Below are positions 7,678 through 16,749 of a stretch of DNA of 36,601 nt, in pieces. The notes below the pieces were generated by a model. That model saw only the letters and a program-made list of their open reading frames with translations, had not been told where the DNA came from and ran no database searches. Made by a program: the position numbers and the translations under genes. The number at the start of each line of letters is the position of its first letter. Position 1 is the stretch's first letter. Origin of the DNA: Candidatus Gallimonas gallistercoris (lineage in GTDB: Bacteria > Bacillota > Clostridia > Christensenellales > Borkfalkiaceae); contig DXAJ01000001.1 in NCBI GenBank assembly GCA_019117085.1, positions 1 to 36,601 on the forward strand, in the 5' to 3' direction.

Positions 7678-10600
7678 TTAGTTGTTGTAAGGATCGTTCT
7701 CATCTTCGGGGACGGACGGTTCGTCCTTCTTTGCCGAAGGCTTTCTCACCTGAGGAGCGGGACGCACGACGGGTGCGCTCTCGGCCTTGACGCGCTGCCT
7801 GCGGCTGCGCTTTTCGAGCTGACGTCTCACGATGACGAGCACGATGACCGCCACGAGCACCACGGCAAGCACACCGGAAGAGATGAGCAGCCAGACGTTG
7901 GTGTCCGTCGTCGTTTCGGTGGTGTCGTCCGTCGTATCGTCGCTCTCGCCGAGGTCGTCCTCTTCCACCGTGACGTCCGCCGCGGAGTAGTCGAGGAAGA
8001 AGGTGTAGGCGGGGGAGCCCGTCGCCAAGCCTTCGCTGTCATCCCAGTAGAGGTAGATGAGCTGTTCTTCGTAGGTAGACTGCGTGTAGGAGCCGTAAGG
8101 GTTCCCGAGCTCGTCTTCGTCCTGCGTTGCGTCGTAGCGGAGGTAGCTCGTCGCATCGTAGAAGGTGAAGGTGTAGTAAAGTGCGATCGCGGGATCGGTG
8201 ATGTTGTCGTCTTCGGCAACACCGTTCGCTTCCTTGACTTCCTGCAATGCCTCGTCGCGGAGGGTCGCAAAGTCGCTCGTCGAAGCGTTCGTGTAGTTAT
8301 CGAAGATAACGTAGCTGCCCGCAGGGTTGGGCTCGGAGCCGTCGCGCGAACCGCTCCAAACTTCGAGGCGGTAGGTCTTGGCTTCGCTGCCCGCGTTGAG
8401 ATAGAAGCTCACCGTCACCCATTCGCCCTTCGCTTTGGCGCCGTCCACTTCGATGACCGCCGTGGGAAGCGTCTCGTTGCGGAAGTCGTAGCGGGTGATC
8501 GTCTCGCCGCCCACTTCGGTGGGAAGGCAGGAAACTTCGGTGGAGTAGCTGTCCGTTTCGAGGTCGTAGTAGGCGTAGTACCTGCCCGCGTTTTCGTAGA
8601 AGGCAACGGTGCCGTCGCGGGTGACAAGGTTGCCCTCGTCGTCCTTCTCGTAGTTATAGAGGTTCGCGTAATACATCGCGCTCGTATCGCCCGTGCGGGT
8701 GTAGAGCCCGTTGTCGTTCAGCGTGAAGAGGACGTCGCTGTGGCGGTCGTACTCGTCGGACGAAGGATCGATGCGGCAGATGTTGCCGTTGTCGTCGTAC
8801 CAATAGGTGACGGCAGGGGCGTTCGTCGTCATCGCATTGCCCGCCGTCTTGGAATTCGTCTTATCGGTGAGCAGGATATACGCCTTGGCGTTTTCGGAGA
8901 GGCGCACGCGCATGGAGACGCGCTGTGCGGAGCTTGCCGAAAGGGAGATGTCGTCCGAGATGAAGCCGTAGGAAGCTTCTTCGCCGTTTGCGATCACGAG
9001 CGGGCGGTTTGCATTGCCGAAGAGGCCCGTCCACCATTCGTCGCCGTTTGCGGCGGAGGTGTCGAGGATGTTCCTCCAAGCTTCTTCGGAAGCGTAGTAG
9101 TTATCGGCGTACTCGGCGTCGAGAAGGCCCGCATACACATTTTCGGGCTTGACGTTGGAAATTTCGCTGTCGGGAACGACTGCCGTGCTCCCGCCGAGGG
9201 TGCCCTGGAAGGAAGCGGGGAGTGCGGGACGCTCTTCGATGTCCTTTCTTGCCGTTGCCGAGACTTCGTCGAAGGCGCTCGTGCTCGCGGCTTTGCCCGT
9301 CAGGGAAACTTTCACCGCGCGGTCGCCCGTCGAAGCGTAGCTGTATTCGGTACGGGTCAGCATCTTCGTTTCGAAGTTGGTGAACGCCGCGTAGCCGTCC
9401 GCATAGTCATAACGGTCGGTCGAGACGATGCTCGTAGGCCCGTAGGTGAATTCGATGTGGCAGGTCTTGTCTTCATCCGTATCGTTGGCGAGGAAGAAGA
9501 AGCACTGCACCCAGCCGTCGTAAATATCCTTGGTCTCGTCGTCGATGTCGACGGTATCGACGGTGTTGGAGTCGAACGCGGTGAGCGAAGTGCGGTTCTC
9601 GCCGTCCACGAGGATGGCGTTCGCGCCCGTGAGGCCGTTTGCGATCTCGCTCGTCTTCGCAAAGAAGGAGACGAGCATCCTTTCGCCTGCGGCAAGGGTG
9701 ATGTCGCCCGTCTTCGCGGTGTAAGCGGCGCCGTTCGCGGAAAGGAGCATCAAGATGTCCCCGTCCTCGCCGAAGGGATAATTTTCGTCAAGGTCGTTCT
9801 TATAGACGTTTTGCAGATAGCGGTTGGAACTTGCCGCGATCTCGGAAAGGGTCATGAGCCCCGTGACGTTCTCCTCGCTGTCGCCGAGGGAGGGGTGGAT
9901 GCTCTCGGAAGTGTACGTCTTGCTGCCCGAAACTTCGCTCGTGAGCGCGACGTCCACCTCGTCGAGGAGGGAAGCCGCCGCGTCGAAGCCTGCGTAGAGG
10001 TCGAGCGCGAAGGTGTCGCCTTCCACCTTGTCGGTGTCGAAGATCTTCTCTTTCGCGAGGGAATCGACGGTGCAGGTGTTCCAATCGGAAGAGACTGCCG
10101 CTTCATAGTCCGCTGCGGTGATGACCTCGCAGGCGACGTCGTCGAAGAAGGCATAGCCGTTGACGTTCTCGTAGCGGTCGGAAGAGCTGCCCTGGCCGAG
10201 GCCGAGCACCACGGTGAAGGTGGTGGAAGCGAAGGTGCTTGCGCGCACATAGACGGTGTACTGCTTCCATTCGCCCTTGGTGTTGATGTTCTTGATCTGC
10301 ATCTGGTCGAGCGTCGTGCCGCCCACCGTGTTGGTGATGCCGATGTAGGCGCCGCCTCTTTGCGTGACTTCCGTCTCCTCAGCCTCCGAATAGTAGTGGG
10401 TGAGGGCGTCCGTGCGCACCCAGACGGAAAGTTTTGCCGCCGTGCCCGCCGCGAGCGTGACGGTCGTGCCCGAGGTGTAGCGCTGCGCGGTGCCGAGGAC
10501 GTTCTCGCTCGTCCTCCTGTTGTGGATCATCAGGACGCTCGTGTCGCCGTTCTCGCGCTGCGCCGCGTCGTCGTGGAGGGTAAGGTCTGCTCCGATGTCC

Positions 10601-11172
10601 GTCATCAGGTGCTCGACGTCCTCGAAGTCGACGGAGTAGCTGTATTCGGCAAAGAGCTCCGCTTCTTCGGAATCGTCGTCAAGATCGTCGATCTCGTCCT
10701 CGTAGACGTCGAGGAATTTGAGACGGTCGTAGGCAGAGACGTTGTCGTCCTCCCAATGCGCCGCCGCTTCCTCGATGGAGGCGAAGGTCGTCACTTCCTC
10801 GTCGTCCTTCGTGTAGGTCGAGAAGGGATAGCCGCCCGTCCTCGTGAAATACGACCAGTCGGCGCTGTCGATGATGCCCGATGCCGTGTCCGACGTGGGC
10901 GTGCCCGCCGAGAACGTCCAGTTGTTGGGCGTGTTGACGACGCCGTGCTTTTCGATGAGCTTTTCAACATCCTTATCGGAATAAAATTCGAAGTTGCCGT
11001 TGCGGATGAGCTGCGTATCCGTTGCGGAGACGGTGGTATCCTCGTCATCCGAGTCCTCCGACCCGTCCGAGCAGGCGGTAAAGACACCTAAGGAGAGAGT
11101 CGTCGCGACCGTGAGCGAGAGCACGGAAAGGACGTATTTCCTCCAGGTTTCCGTTCGATTGTTTTTAGCCAT
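7678..11172 (-). CDS. Large extracellular protein: signal peptide/lipobox-like N-terminus, repeated beta-sandwich-like modules, C-terminal TM helix
   Basis: 1164 aa; N-terminal YVLSVLSLTVATTLSLGVFTACSDG; C-terminal VWLLISSGVLAVVLVAVIVLVIVRRQLEKRSRRQR; recurrent GYAFFDDV / GYAAFTNFE / SYVIFDNY ends. Confidence 0.75.
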   Translation of the reverse strand: MAKNNRTETWRKYVLSVLSLTVATTLSLGVFTACSDGSEDSDDEDTTVSATDTQLIRNGNFEFYSDKDVEKLIEKHGVVNTPNNWTFSAGTPTSDTASGIIDSADWSYFTRTGGYPFSTYTKDDEEVTTFASIEEAAAHWEDDNVSAYDRLKFLDVYEDEIDDLDDDSEEAELFAEYSYSVDFEDVEHLMTDIGADLTLHDDAAQRENGDTSVLMIHNRRTSENVLGTAQRYTSGTTVTLAAGTAAKLSVWVRTDALTHYYSEAEETEVTQRGGAYIGITNTVGGTTLDQMQIKNINTKGEWKQYTVYVRASTFASTTFTVVLGLGQGSSSDRYENVNGYAFFDDVACEVITAADYEAAVSSDWNTCTVDSLAKEKIFDTDKVEGDTFALDLYAGFDAAASLLDEVDVALTSEVSGSKTYTSESIHPSLGDSEENVTGLMTLSEIAASSNRYLQNVYKNDLDENYPFGEDGDILMLLSANGAAYTAKTGDITLAAGERMLVSFFAKTSEIANGLTGANAILVDGENRTSLTAFDSNTVDTVDIDDETKDIYDGWVQCFFFLANDTDEDKTCHIEFTYGPTSIVSTDRYDYADGYAAFTNFETKMLTRTEYSYASTGDRAVKVSLTGKAASTSAFDEVSATARKDIEERPALPASFQGTLGGSTAVVPDSEISNVKPENVYAGLLDAEYADNYYASEEAWRNILDTSAANGDEWWTGLFGNANRPLVIANGEEASYGFISDDISLSASSAQRVSMRVRLSENAKAYILLTDKTNSKTAGNAMTTNAPAVTYWYDDNGNICRIDPSSDEYDRHSDVLFTLNDNGLYTRTGDTSAMYYANLYNYEKDDEGNLVTRDGTVAFYENAGRYYAYYDLETDSYSTEVSCLPTEVGGETITRYDFRNETLPTAVIEVDGAKAKGEWVTVSFYLNAGSEAKTYRLEVWSGSRDGSEPNPAGSYVIFDNYTNASTSDFATLRDEALQEVKEANGVAEDDNITDPAIALYYTFTFYDATSYLRYDATQDEDELGNPYGSYTQSTYEEQLIYLYWDDSEGLATGSPAYTFFLDYSAADVTVEEDDLGESDDTTDDTTETTTDTNVWLLISSGVLAVVLVAVIVLVIVRRQLEKRSRRQRVKAESAPVVRPAPQVRKPSAKKDEPSVPEDENDPYNN

Positions 11173-11373
11173 AAAACACCCTTTTTGAAATTCTTAAGAT
11201 CCGCGGGAAGGAAGAACGCATCCCCACGGAGCCAATTCTTGCAATAGCACTATTTTACAAGAAAACGCGCAGAGAAGCAAGCATTTCTAAGTGAAATCGA
11301 GAAAAAAAGGGTAATTTTTTTATGCCGGGGCAAACTAAGGAAAAACGGCTGCCGTGCGCCGCGGGAGGGGAAC

Positions 11374-11733
11374 GTGAAAAAGCAAAGCATCAAAGCCTAT
11401 CTTTTGGGGGGAGCGTGTATCGGCGCCGTCAACGGGCTGTTGGGCGGGGGAGGGGGCATGCTCGCCGTGCCCGTTTTGGAGCGCGCGGGGCTCAAAGAAA
11501 AGAACGCCCACGCGACGGCGATCGCCGTCATTGCGCCCGCCTCTTTCTTGAGCGGCGCCGTCTATCTTGTCGAAGGGCTCGTGCCCATGGGCGTCTTTTT
11601 GCCCGTCGCGTTGGGGGTGCTCCTCGGCGGCGCGTTGGGCGCGAAGCTTTTGGGGAAGCTTTCATTCAAAGCCGTCTCTCTTTTGTTTGAGCTCGTCATG
11701 CTCGCGGCGGGCGTGAGGCTGCTCCTTCCGTGA
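11374..11733 (+). CDS. Half-size TauE/SafE (TSUP) family permease, subunit 1
   Basis: 119 aa, hydrophobic, GACIGAVNGLLGGGGGMLAVPVL motif. Confidence 0.75.
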   Translation: MKKQSIKAYLLGGACIGAVNGLLGGGGGMLAVPVLERAGLKEKNAHATAIAVIAPASFLSGAVYLVEGLVPMGVFLPVALGVLLGGALGAKLLGKLSFKAVSLLFELVMLAAGVRLLLP

Positions 11734-12125
11734 GCTTTTATCTCTTCTTTTTGTGCGGCGTCTTGGGCGGGGTCTTGGGCGGCATGGGCATGGGCGGGGG
11801 GACGGCGCTCATCCCCCTTCTGACGCTGTTTTTGGGCGTCCCGCAGGCGGCGGCGCATGGCGTCAACCTTCTCTCCTTCTTCCCGATGGCGGCGCTCGCC
11901 CTTTCCGTGCACGCAAAAAACGGGCTCCTCAAAAAGGAGGGGCTCCCCTTTCTCGTTTTGCCCGCGCTCGTCCTTTCCGCCGCGGCGGCGCTGCTTGCGG
12001 CGCACCTCCCCGCCCTGCTTCTTCGGCGCGCATTCGGCTCTTTTCTCGTCGCGCTCTCCCTTTTTCGCCTCGCTTCGGCGAAAAAAAGTGCGGGCGGGGG
12101 TGAAAAGCGCCAAAAAACTTGGTGA
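11730..12125 (+). CDS. Half-size TauE/SafE (TSUP) family permease, subunit 2
   Basis: 131 aa, GVLGGVLGGMGMGGGTALIPLLTLFLGVPQ motif; GTG start overlaps the upstream TGA (GTGA). Confidence 0.75.
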   Translation: MSFYLFFLCGVLGGVLGGMGMGGGTALIPLLTLFLGVPQAAAHGVNLLSFFPMAALALSVHAKNGLLKKEGLPFLVLPALVLSAAAALLAAHLPALLLRRAFGSFLVALSLFRLASAKKSAGGGEKRQKTW

Positions 12126-12294
12126 AAAGGGAAAATATTTTCCAAAAGGGTATGGACAAATCCCCCCGCGTGTGTTAAAATGGGCACAGTAAGAATTTGG
12201 AATAAGAATGGGTCAAAATTTATATTCCGTCGTAGACCGTGCGGGGCAGCCCTGCACGGCGCTCTTACGATTTTACAAATAAGGACGGAACCAA

Positions 12295-13809
12295 ATGGAA
12301 AAATTGGGTATCATCGATCTGGGCTCCAATTCCGCGCGGCTCGTCATCGTCGACCTCTTCCAAGACGGCTATTTCATGGTGGAGGACGAGATCAAAGAGA
12401 GCGTCCGCCTCGGCCAGGATATGGACCGCGACGGCTTTTTGAAGCCGCAGCGCGTGGCGGAGACCATCAAAACGCTTAAAATGTTCAAGCGCCTTTCCGA
12501 GGCGTCTCATGTAGACCGCATCATCCCCGTGGCGACGGCGGCAGTCCGCCATGCCAAAAATCAGCGCTCCTTCCTCGACGAGATCCAGGCGACCTGCGGC
12601 ATGCGGGTGCGCGTGCTCTCCGAAGAGGAGGAGGCGACGCTCGTTTACCGCGGCGTCATCAACTCGATGGACGTGCCCAAGGGCATCATTCTCGAGATCG
12701 GCGGGGGCAGCACCAAGATCGTCTACTACAACCGCCGCACCATTTTGCACTATGCGACGCTCGGCTTCGGCGCCGTGACGCTCACCGACCTCTTCGCGGA
12801 CGACGGCGTCTCCCCCGAAGAACAGACGGCGAAGATAGAGGAATTCTTCACCGAGCAGTTCAAGAAGATCGACTGGCTCTCGGAAGTGGAGCCCGACACG
12901 CAGATGATCGGCGTGGGCGGCACCTTCCGCAACCTCTACAAGATCAACCGTCTCGTCAGGAAGTATCCTTTGAGCATCGTGCACAACTACTCCTTCGCGG
13001 CGGACGATTTCCGTTCCGTCTACGAGATGGTGCGCGTCCTCGACGTCGAAAAGCGCAAGCGCATCCGCGGCCTTTCGCCCAACCGGGCGGACATCATGCC
13101 CGCGGCGCTCGCCATCGTCAAGGCGTTCCTCGACTATCTGCATATCGAAAACTTCCTCGTCAGCGGCTGCGGCTTGAGAGAGGGCATCATGTTCAATCAA
13201 GCCGTCCCCATGACGGAGGAGCGGCCCATCTCCGACGTCCTCGGCTATTCCCTGAGCACCCTTTTGAAGTATTACGGGTGCGACGAGGCACACGTCGAGC
13301 ACGTCGTCAAGCTCTCCATCCAGCTCTTCAAGCAGCTGAGAGTGCTGCATAAGTTCCCGCGCGTCTATCTGAAAGTGTTGAAGATCGCGGCGAGCCTGCA
13401 CGACTGCGGCAAGCGCGTGCGTTTTTACAACAACCAGCAGCACAGCCGCTATATCATCCTCAATTCGCCCATCCACGGTGCGACGCACCGCGAGATCGTG
13501 CTCGCCGCCTTTGTGGCGGGCTGCCACACCAAGGAAGACCTCGCTTCTTCCGATTGGTCGCGCTATAAGGATATCGTCAGCGAAGAGGACGTCGAGATCG
13601 TCAGAAAGCTCGGCGTGCTCCTGCGCATCGCCGAAAGCCTCGACAGGAGCGGTCAGGGCGTCGTCACGGGCATCAACTGCGACGTTCTGGGCGATTCCGT
13701 CATCATGAAGACGGAAGTCACGGGCGACGCGACGCTGGAGATCAGCCAGGCGCTCAAGGCGAATACCGATTTCAAGCGCACGTTCAAGAAAAATCTGGAG
13801 ATCTTGTGA
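12295..13809 (+). CDS. Ppx/GppA exopolyphosphatase/guanosine pentaphosphate phosphatase family with C-terminal HD-like domain
   Basis: IIDLGSNSARLVI, EIGGGSTKI, GVGGTFRNL, LHDCGKRVRFYNNQQHSRYII. Confidence 0.92.
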   Translation: MEKLGIIDLGSNSARLVIVDLFQDGYFMVEDEIKESVRLGQDMDRDGFLKPQRVAETIKTLKMFKRLSEASHVDRIIPVATAAVRHAKNQRSFLDEIQATCGMRVRVLSEEEEATLVYRGVINSMDVPKGIILEIGGGSTKIVYYNRRTILHYATLGFGAVTLTDLFADDGVSPEEQTAKIEEFFTEQFKKIDWLSEVEPDTQMIGVGGTFRNLYKINRLVRKYPLSIVHNYSFAADDFRSVYEMVRVLDVEKRKRIRGLSPNRADIMPAALAIVKAFLDYLHIENFLVSGCGLREGIMFNQAVPMTEERPISDVLGYSLSTLLKYYGCDEAHVEHVVKLSIQLFKQLRVLHKFPRVYLKVLKIAASLHDCGKRVRFYNNQQHSRYIILNSPIHGATHREIVLAAFVAGCHTKEDLASSDWSRYKDIVSEEDVEIVRKLGVLLRIAESLDRSGQGVVTGINCDVLGDSVIMKTEVTGDATLEISQALKANTDFKRTFKKNLEIL

Positions 13810-14357
13810 AGTTCCTGCTCGCGAGCAATTCCCCGCGGCGGAGGGAGCTCCTTTTTGAAGTCGTTCCCGCCTTCGAAGTCGTGCCCTCGCGGTTTGAAGA
13901 GATCGCGAAGGCAGAAGAGGGCGGAAAAGATCGCTGCTTGCGCTTTGCCGAAGGAAAGGCGCGGGAGGTGTTTTCCAGCTTTCCCGATGCGGCGGTGCTG
14001 GGCGCGGATACCGTCGTCTGCATGGGCGGCGAAATTTTGGGAAAACCCAAAGACGAGGCGGACGCTTTTCAAATGCTCCGCTTTTTGAGCGGAAGGACGC
14101 ACTCCGTCTATACCGGGGTGTGCCTTGTCACGCCCGAAGGGGAAAGGAGCGGCGTCGAAGAGACTTTTGTTACCTTCCGTTCCCTTTCGGACGAGGAGAT
14201 CTTATCTTACATCAAAACGGGCTCCCCGCTCGACAAGGCGGGCGCCTACGGCATTCAGTACAGCGGCTTTGTCTGTTCCTTCGGGGGCAGCTATTCGAAC
14301 GTCGTGGGGCTTCCCCTCGAACGCGTGCGTGAATATGTCAAGGAGTTGCACTTATGA
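13806..14357 (+). CDS. maf: Maf family nucleoside triphosphate pyrophosphatase
   Basis: LASNSPRRRELL, GADTVV, GKPKDEADAFQML, YTGVCL, DKAGAYGIQ. Confidence 0.95.
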   Translation: MKFLLASNSPRRRELLFEVVPAFEVVPSRFEEIAKAEEGGKDRCLRFAEGKAREVFSSFPDAAVLGADTVVCMGGEILGKPKDEADAFQMLRFLSGRTHSVYTGVCLVTPEGERSGVEETFVTFRSLSDEEILSYIKTGSPLDKAGAYGIQYSGFVCSFGGSYSNVVGLPLERVREYVKELHL

Positions 14358-15340
14358 TAAAACTTGCGATCGACTTCGGCACTTCGGTGACGAAGATCTA
14401 CAAATTGGGCAGCGGCATCGTGCTTGCGGAGGCGACTGCGGTCACCGTGCAGAAGGATACGGGCGAAATCCGCGCCTTCGGGAATGAAGCGAAGCGCCTC
14501 CTCGGCAAGACCGCCGAACAGACGGACGTCTGCTTCCCCGTGTATGAGGGGGAGATCGTCTCCGAACGGCTCGCGGGGGCGCTGCTCGAATATTTCCTCC
14601 GCAAGGTGGTCAAACGCGGAACGTCCGTCGAAGCGCTCTTCTGCGTCCCCTGCGGGTATAAAGTGGAATCGCGCGAGAAGGTGTACCGCGTCGCAAAGGC
14701 GGCGGGTATCGGCAGGGTCAACTTTGCGGAAACGCCCTTTTTGAGCGTGCTCGGTCAGGATGTGCCCCTTTCCGAGAGCAATCCCGTCTTCGCCATCGAC
14801 ATCGGCGCGGGCGTCACCTCCGTTGCGGCGTTCTCGCTCGACGGCATCATCGCGGGGCTCTCCATGAACGTGGGCGGCAGCAATATGGACGTGCACATCA
14901 TCGACCATATCGCCGATACCTTCTCCTTAAAGATCGGTGCGCTGACGAGCGAAAAGCTCAAAAACACGGTGGGCAGCCTCATCGAGGACGACAACCAGAG
15001 CACCATCATCAACGGGCGCGACATCAAGTCGGGCCGCCCGCGCTCCGTCTCCGTCTCCTCGGCGGATATCGTCTTCCCCATCAAGGTGTATATCGATAAG
15101 ATCGCGGAATACGCCGACCTCGTCTTAAAAAAGCTCCCCGCAGAGGTTTCGGCGGCGATGCTCAAAAACGGGCTGTATCTCTCGGGCGGCGTGTGCAACA
15201 TCGCGGGGCTCGCGGAGTATATGTCGAAGAAATTGCAGATGGAAGCGCACCTTTCGGGCGATCCGCAGATGGCGGTCGTCCTGGGCGGCGGCAGAGCCGT
15301 GGGCAACGCCGCGCTGCTTCGCCGCATCCGCCTGGAATAA
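14354..15340 (+). CDS. MreB-like rod-shape/actin-family ATPase
   Basis: LAIDFGTSVTKIY, DIGAGVTSVAAFS, YLSGGVCNIAGLAEYMSKKL, GGGRAVGNAALL. Confidence 0.88.
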   Translation: MIKLAIDFGTSVTKIYKLGSGIVLAEATAVTVQKDTGEIRAFGNEAKRLLGKTAEQTDVCFPVYEGEIVSERLAGALLEYFLRKVVKRGTSVEALFCVPCGYKVESREKVYRVAKAAGIGRVNFAETPFLSVLGQDVPLSESNPVFAIDIGAGVTSVAAFSLDGIIAGLSMNVGGSNMDVHIIDHIADTFSLKIGALTSEKLKNTVGSLIEDDNQSTIINGRDIKSGRPRSVSVSSADIVFPIKVYIDKIAEYADLVLKKLPAEVSAAMLKNGLYLSGGVCNIAGLAEYMSKKLQMEAHLSGDPQMAVVLGGGRAVGNAALLRRIRLE

Positions 15341-15372
15341 CGTGGATATGTAGTGGAAATTTCCCTCGGCTG

Positions 15373-15424
15373 GCACAAGATTTTGTGGTGAAAAATCTTT
15401 TCATCGGAAAATCTTGTGCTTTTT
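15373..15424 (+). terminator. Nested hairpin followed by T5
   Basis: GCACAAGATTTT...(TGAAAA-ATC-TTTTCA)...AAAATCTTGTGC-TTTTT. Confidence 0.75.
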
Positions 15425-15426
15425 GC

Positions 15427-15455
15427 TTGACAGAACACAAGTTCTGTGTTATAGT
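15427..15455 (+). promoter_or_regulatory. Sigma-A promoter of the pfl operon with palindromic operator in the spacer
   Basis: TTGACA-N17-TATAGT; ACAGAAC-ACAA-GTTCTGT inverted repeat at 15430-15447. Confidence 0.8.
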
Positions 15456-15462
15456 GATAGCA

Positions 15463-15538
15463 CCTTACGGCGACTGACGAATTGGCGGAGCACCGCGTGA
15501 AACCGTAGGGGCAGAGCAGCCGTTTCGTCTGGGCAGTA
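15463..15538 (+). ncRNA. ZTP riboswitch (pfl motif) aptamer
   Basis: CUUACGG / CCGUAGG closing stem, GACUGACGAA, GGGGCAGAGCAGCCG...CGUCUGGGCA, directly upstream of pflA. Confidence 0.78.
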
Positions 15539-15576
15539 CCTCTTTTGGTAGGGTGCTGTCCTTTCCTGTTTTTTGA
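15531..15576 (+). terminator. Riboswitch expression platform terminator overlapping the aptamer 3' end
   Basis: GGGCAGTACCT pairs with AGGGTGCTGTCC (with G-U), then TTTCCTGTTTTTT. Confidence 0.78.
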
Positions 15577-15663
15577 GGGATTCGTGCACAAATTGCACAA
15601 ACTGCGGAAGGGCGAACGGGCGGGTCGCTGATGCGCCGCCCGAAGAAAAGCAAGGAGGGCGGC

Positions 15664-16404
15664 ATGACGGGGCGCATCCATTCCTATGAATCATTCGGCA
15701 CGGTCGACGGCCCGGGCATCCGCTTCGTCATCTTCTTCCAGGGCTGCCCGATGCGCTGCAAGTACTGCCACAACCCCGACACTTGGGAAGTTGGCGGCGG
15801 CAGGGAAGTTTCTGCGGAAGACGCCGTCAAAGAAGCCCTCAAATACAAGAGCTATTTCGGGCAGAAGGGCGGCGTGACGGCGACGGGCGGCGAGCCCATG
15901 CTGCAACTTTCCTTTCTCACAGAACTGTTTTCCCGTCTCAAAGCAAAGGGCGTGCATACCTGCCTCGATACCTCCGCCGCACCCTTCCCCGCAGAGGAGC
16001 ATGCGGACAGGAGCGCCTTTGACGAACTTCTGAACGTCACCGATCTTGTGCTCCTCGACATCAAGCACATCGACGAGGAGGCGCACAGGGCGCTCACGGG
16101 GCGTTCGGGGGCGCACGCAAGGGCGTTTGCGAACTATCTTTCCGAGCGGGGCAAGCCCATGTGGATCAGGCACGTCCTCGTGCCCGGCATCACGGACGAC
16201 GACGGCGCGCTGCTTCGTCTCAAAGCATTCATAGACGGCTTGAAGACGGTGGAAAAGGTGGAAGTGCTGCCCTATCACACGCTGGGCATCGCAAAATACC
16301 GCGCGCTGGGCATGGAGTACCCCTTAGAGGGGGTACGCCCGTCCGAGAAAGAGCGCGTCCAAAACGCCCGCGCGATCTTATGCGGGGGCATCGGAGGGAA
16401 ATGA
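15664..16404 (+). CDS. pflA: Pyruvate formate-lyase activating enzyme
   Basis: MTGRIHSYESFGTVDGPGIRFVIFFQGCPMRCKYCHNPDTW radical-SAM motif; SD AAGGAGGG. Confidence 0.96.
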   Translation: MTGRIHSYESFGTVDGPGIRFVIFFQGCPMRCKYCHNPDTWEVGGGREVSAEDAVKEALKYKSYFGQKGGVTATGGEPMLQLSFLTELFSRLKAKGVHTCLDTSAAPFPAEEHADRSAFDELLNVTDLVLLDIKHIDEEAHRALTGRSGAHARAFANYLSERGKPMWIRHVLVPGITDDDGALLRLKAFIDGLKTVEKVEVLPYHTLGIAKYRALGMEYPLEGVRPSEKERVQNARAILCGGIGGK

Positions 16405-16685
16405 TGGCGAACATCGAACTGTTGGAAGTGAGCGGCGAAGGCTGCGCGAACTGCTTTTCGCTGCTGCCGCTTTTAAATAAGCTGGCGGCGGAGCGGGGAA
16501 TCCCGCTTCGGCACCTCGAAGTGACGGAAGAAAACGCCGAAGAGGTGAGAAAGTACGAGATAGACCGCGTTCCGACGGTGCTCGTCTTGAAAGACGGCGA
16601 AGTGACGGCGCGCTGCTCGGGCTATCAGCCGGAGGAAATTCTATCCCTTTGGCTGGATGCTAAAATTTCGGACGCCCGTCTTTGA
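16404..16685 (+). CDS. Thioredoxin-like protein with CANC active-site motif
   Basis: EVSGEGCANCFSLLPLLNKLAAERGIPLRHLEV...YEIDRVPTVLVLKDGE; cis-Pro region VPT. Adjoining ATG at 16401 overlaps the pflA TGA. Confidence 0.85.
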   Translation: MANIELLEVSGEGCANCFSLLPLLNKLAAERGIPLRHLEVTEENAEEVRKYEIDRVPTVLVLKDGEVTARCSGYQPEEILSLWLDAKISDARL

Positions 16686-16749
16686 AAAATTCTTTCGCCC
16701 GAAACCCATATATCTGCAACCATAACGAATGAGAGGAGGTCAACGCCAT

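Noticed and set aside
8740-11091. 783-aa plus-strand ORF
   Set aside because: Exactly antisense to the 1164-aa surface protein gene, which has signal and TM segments; high-GC codon bias creates long antisense frames.
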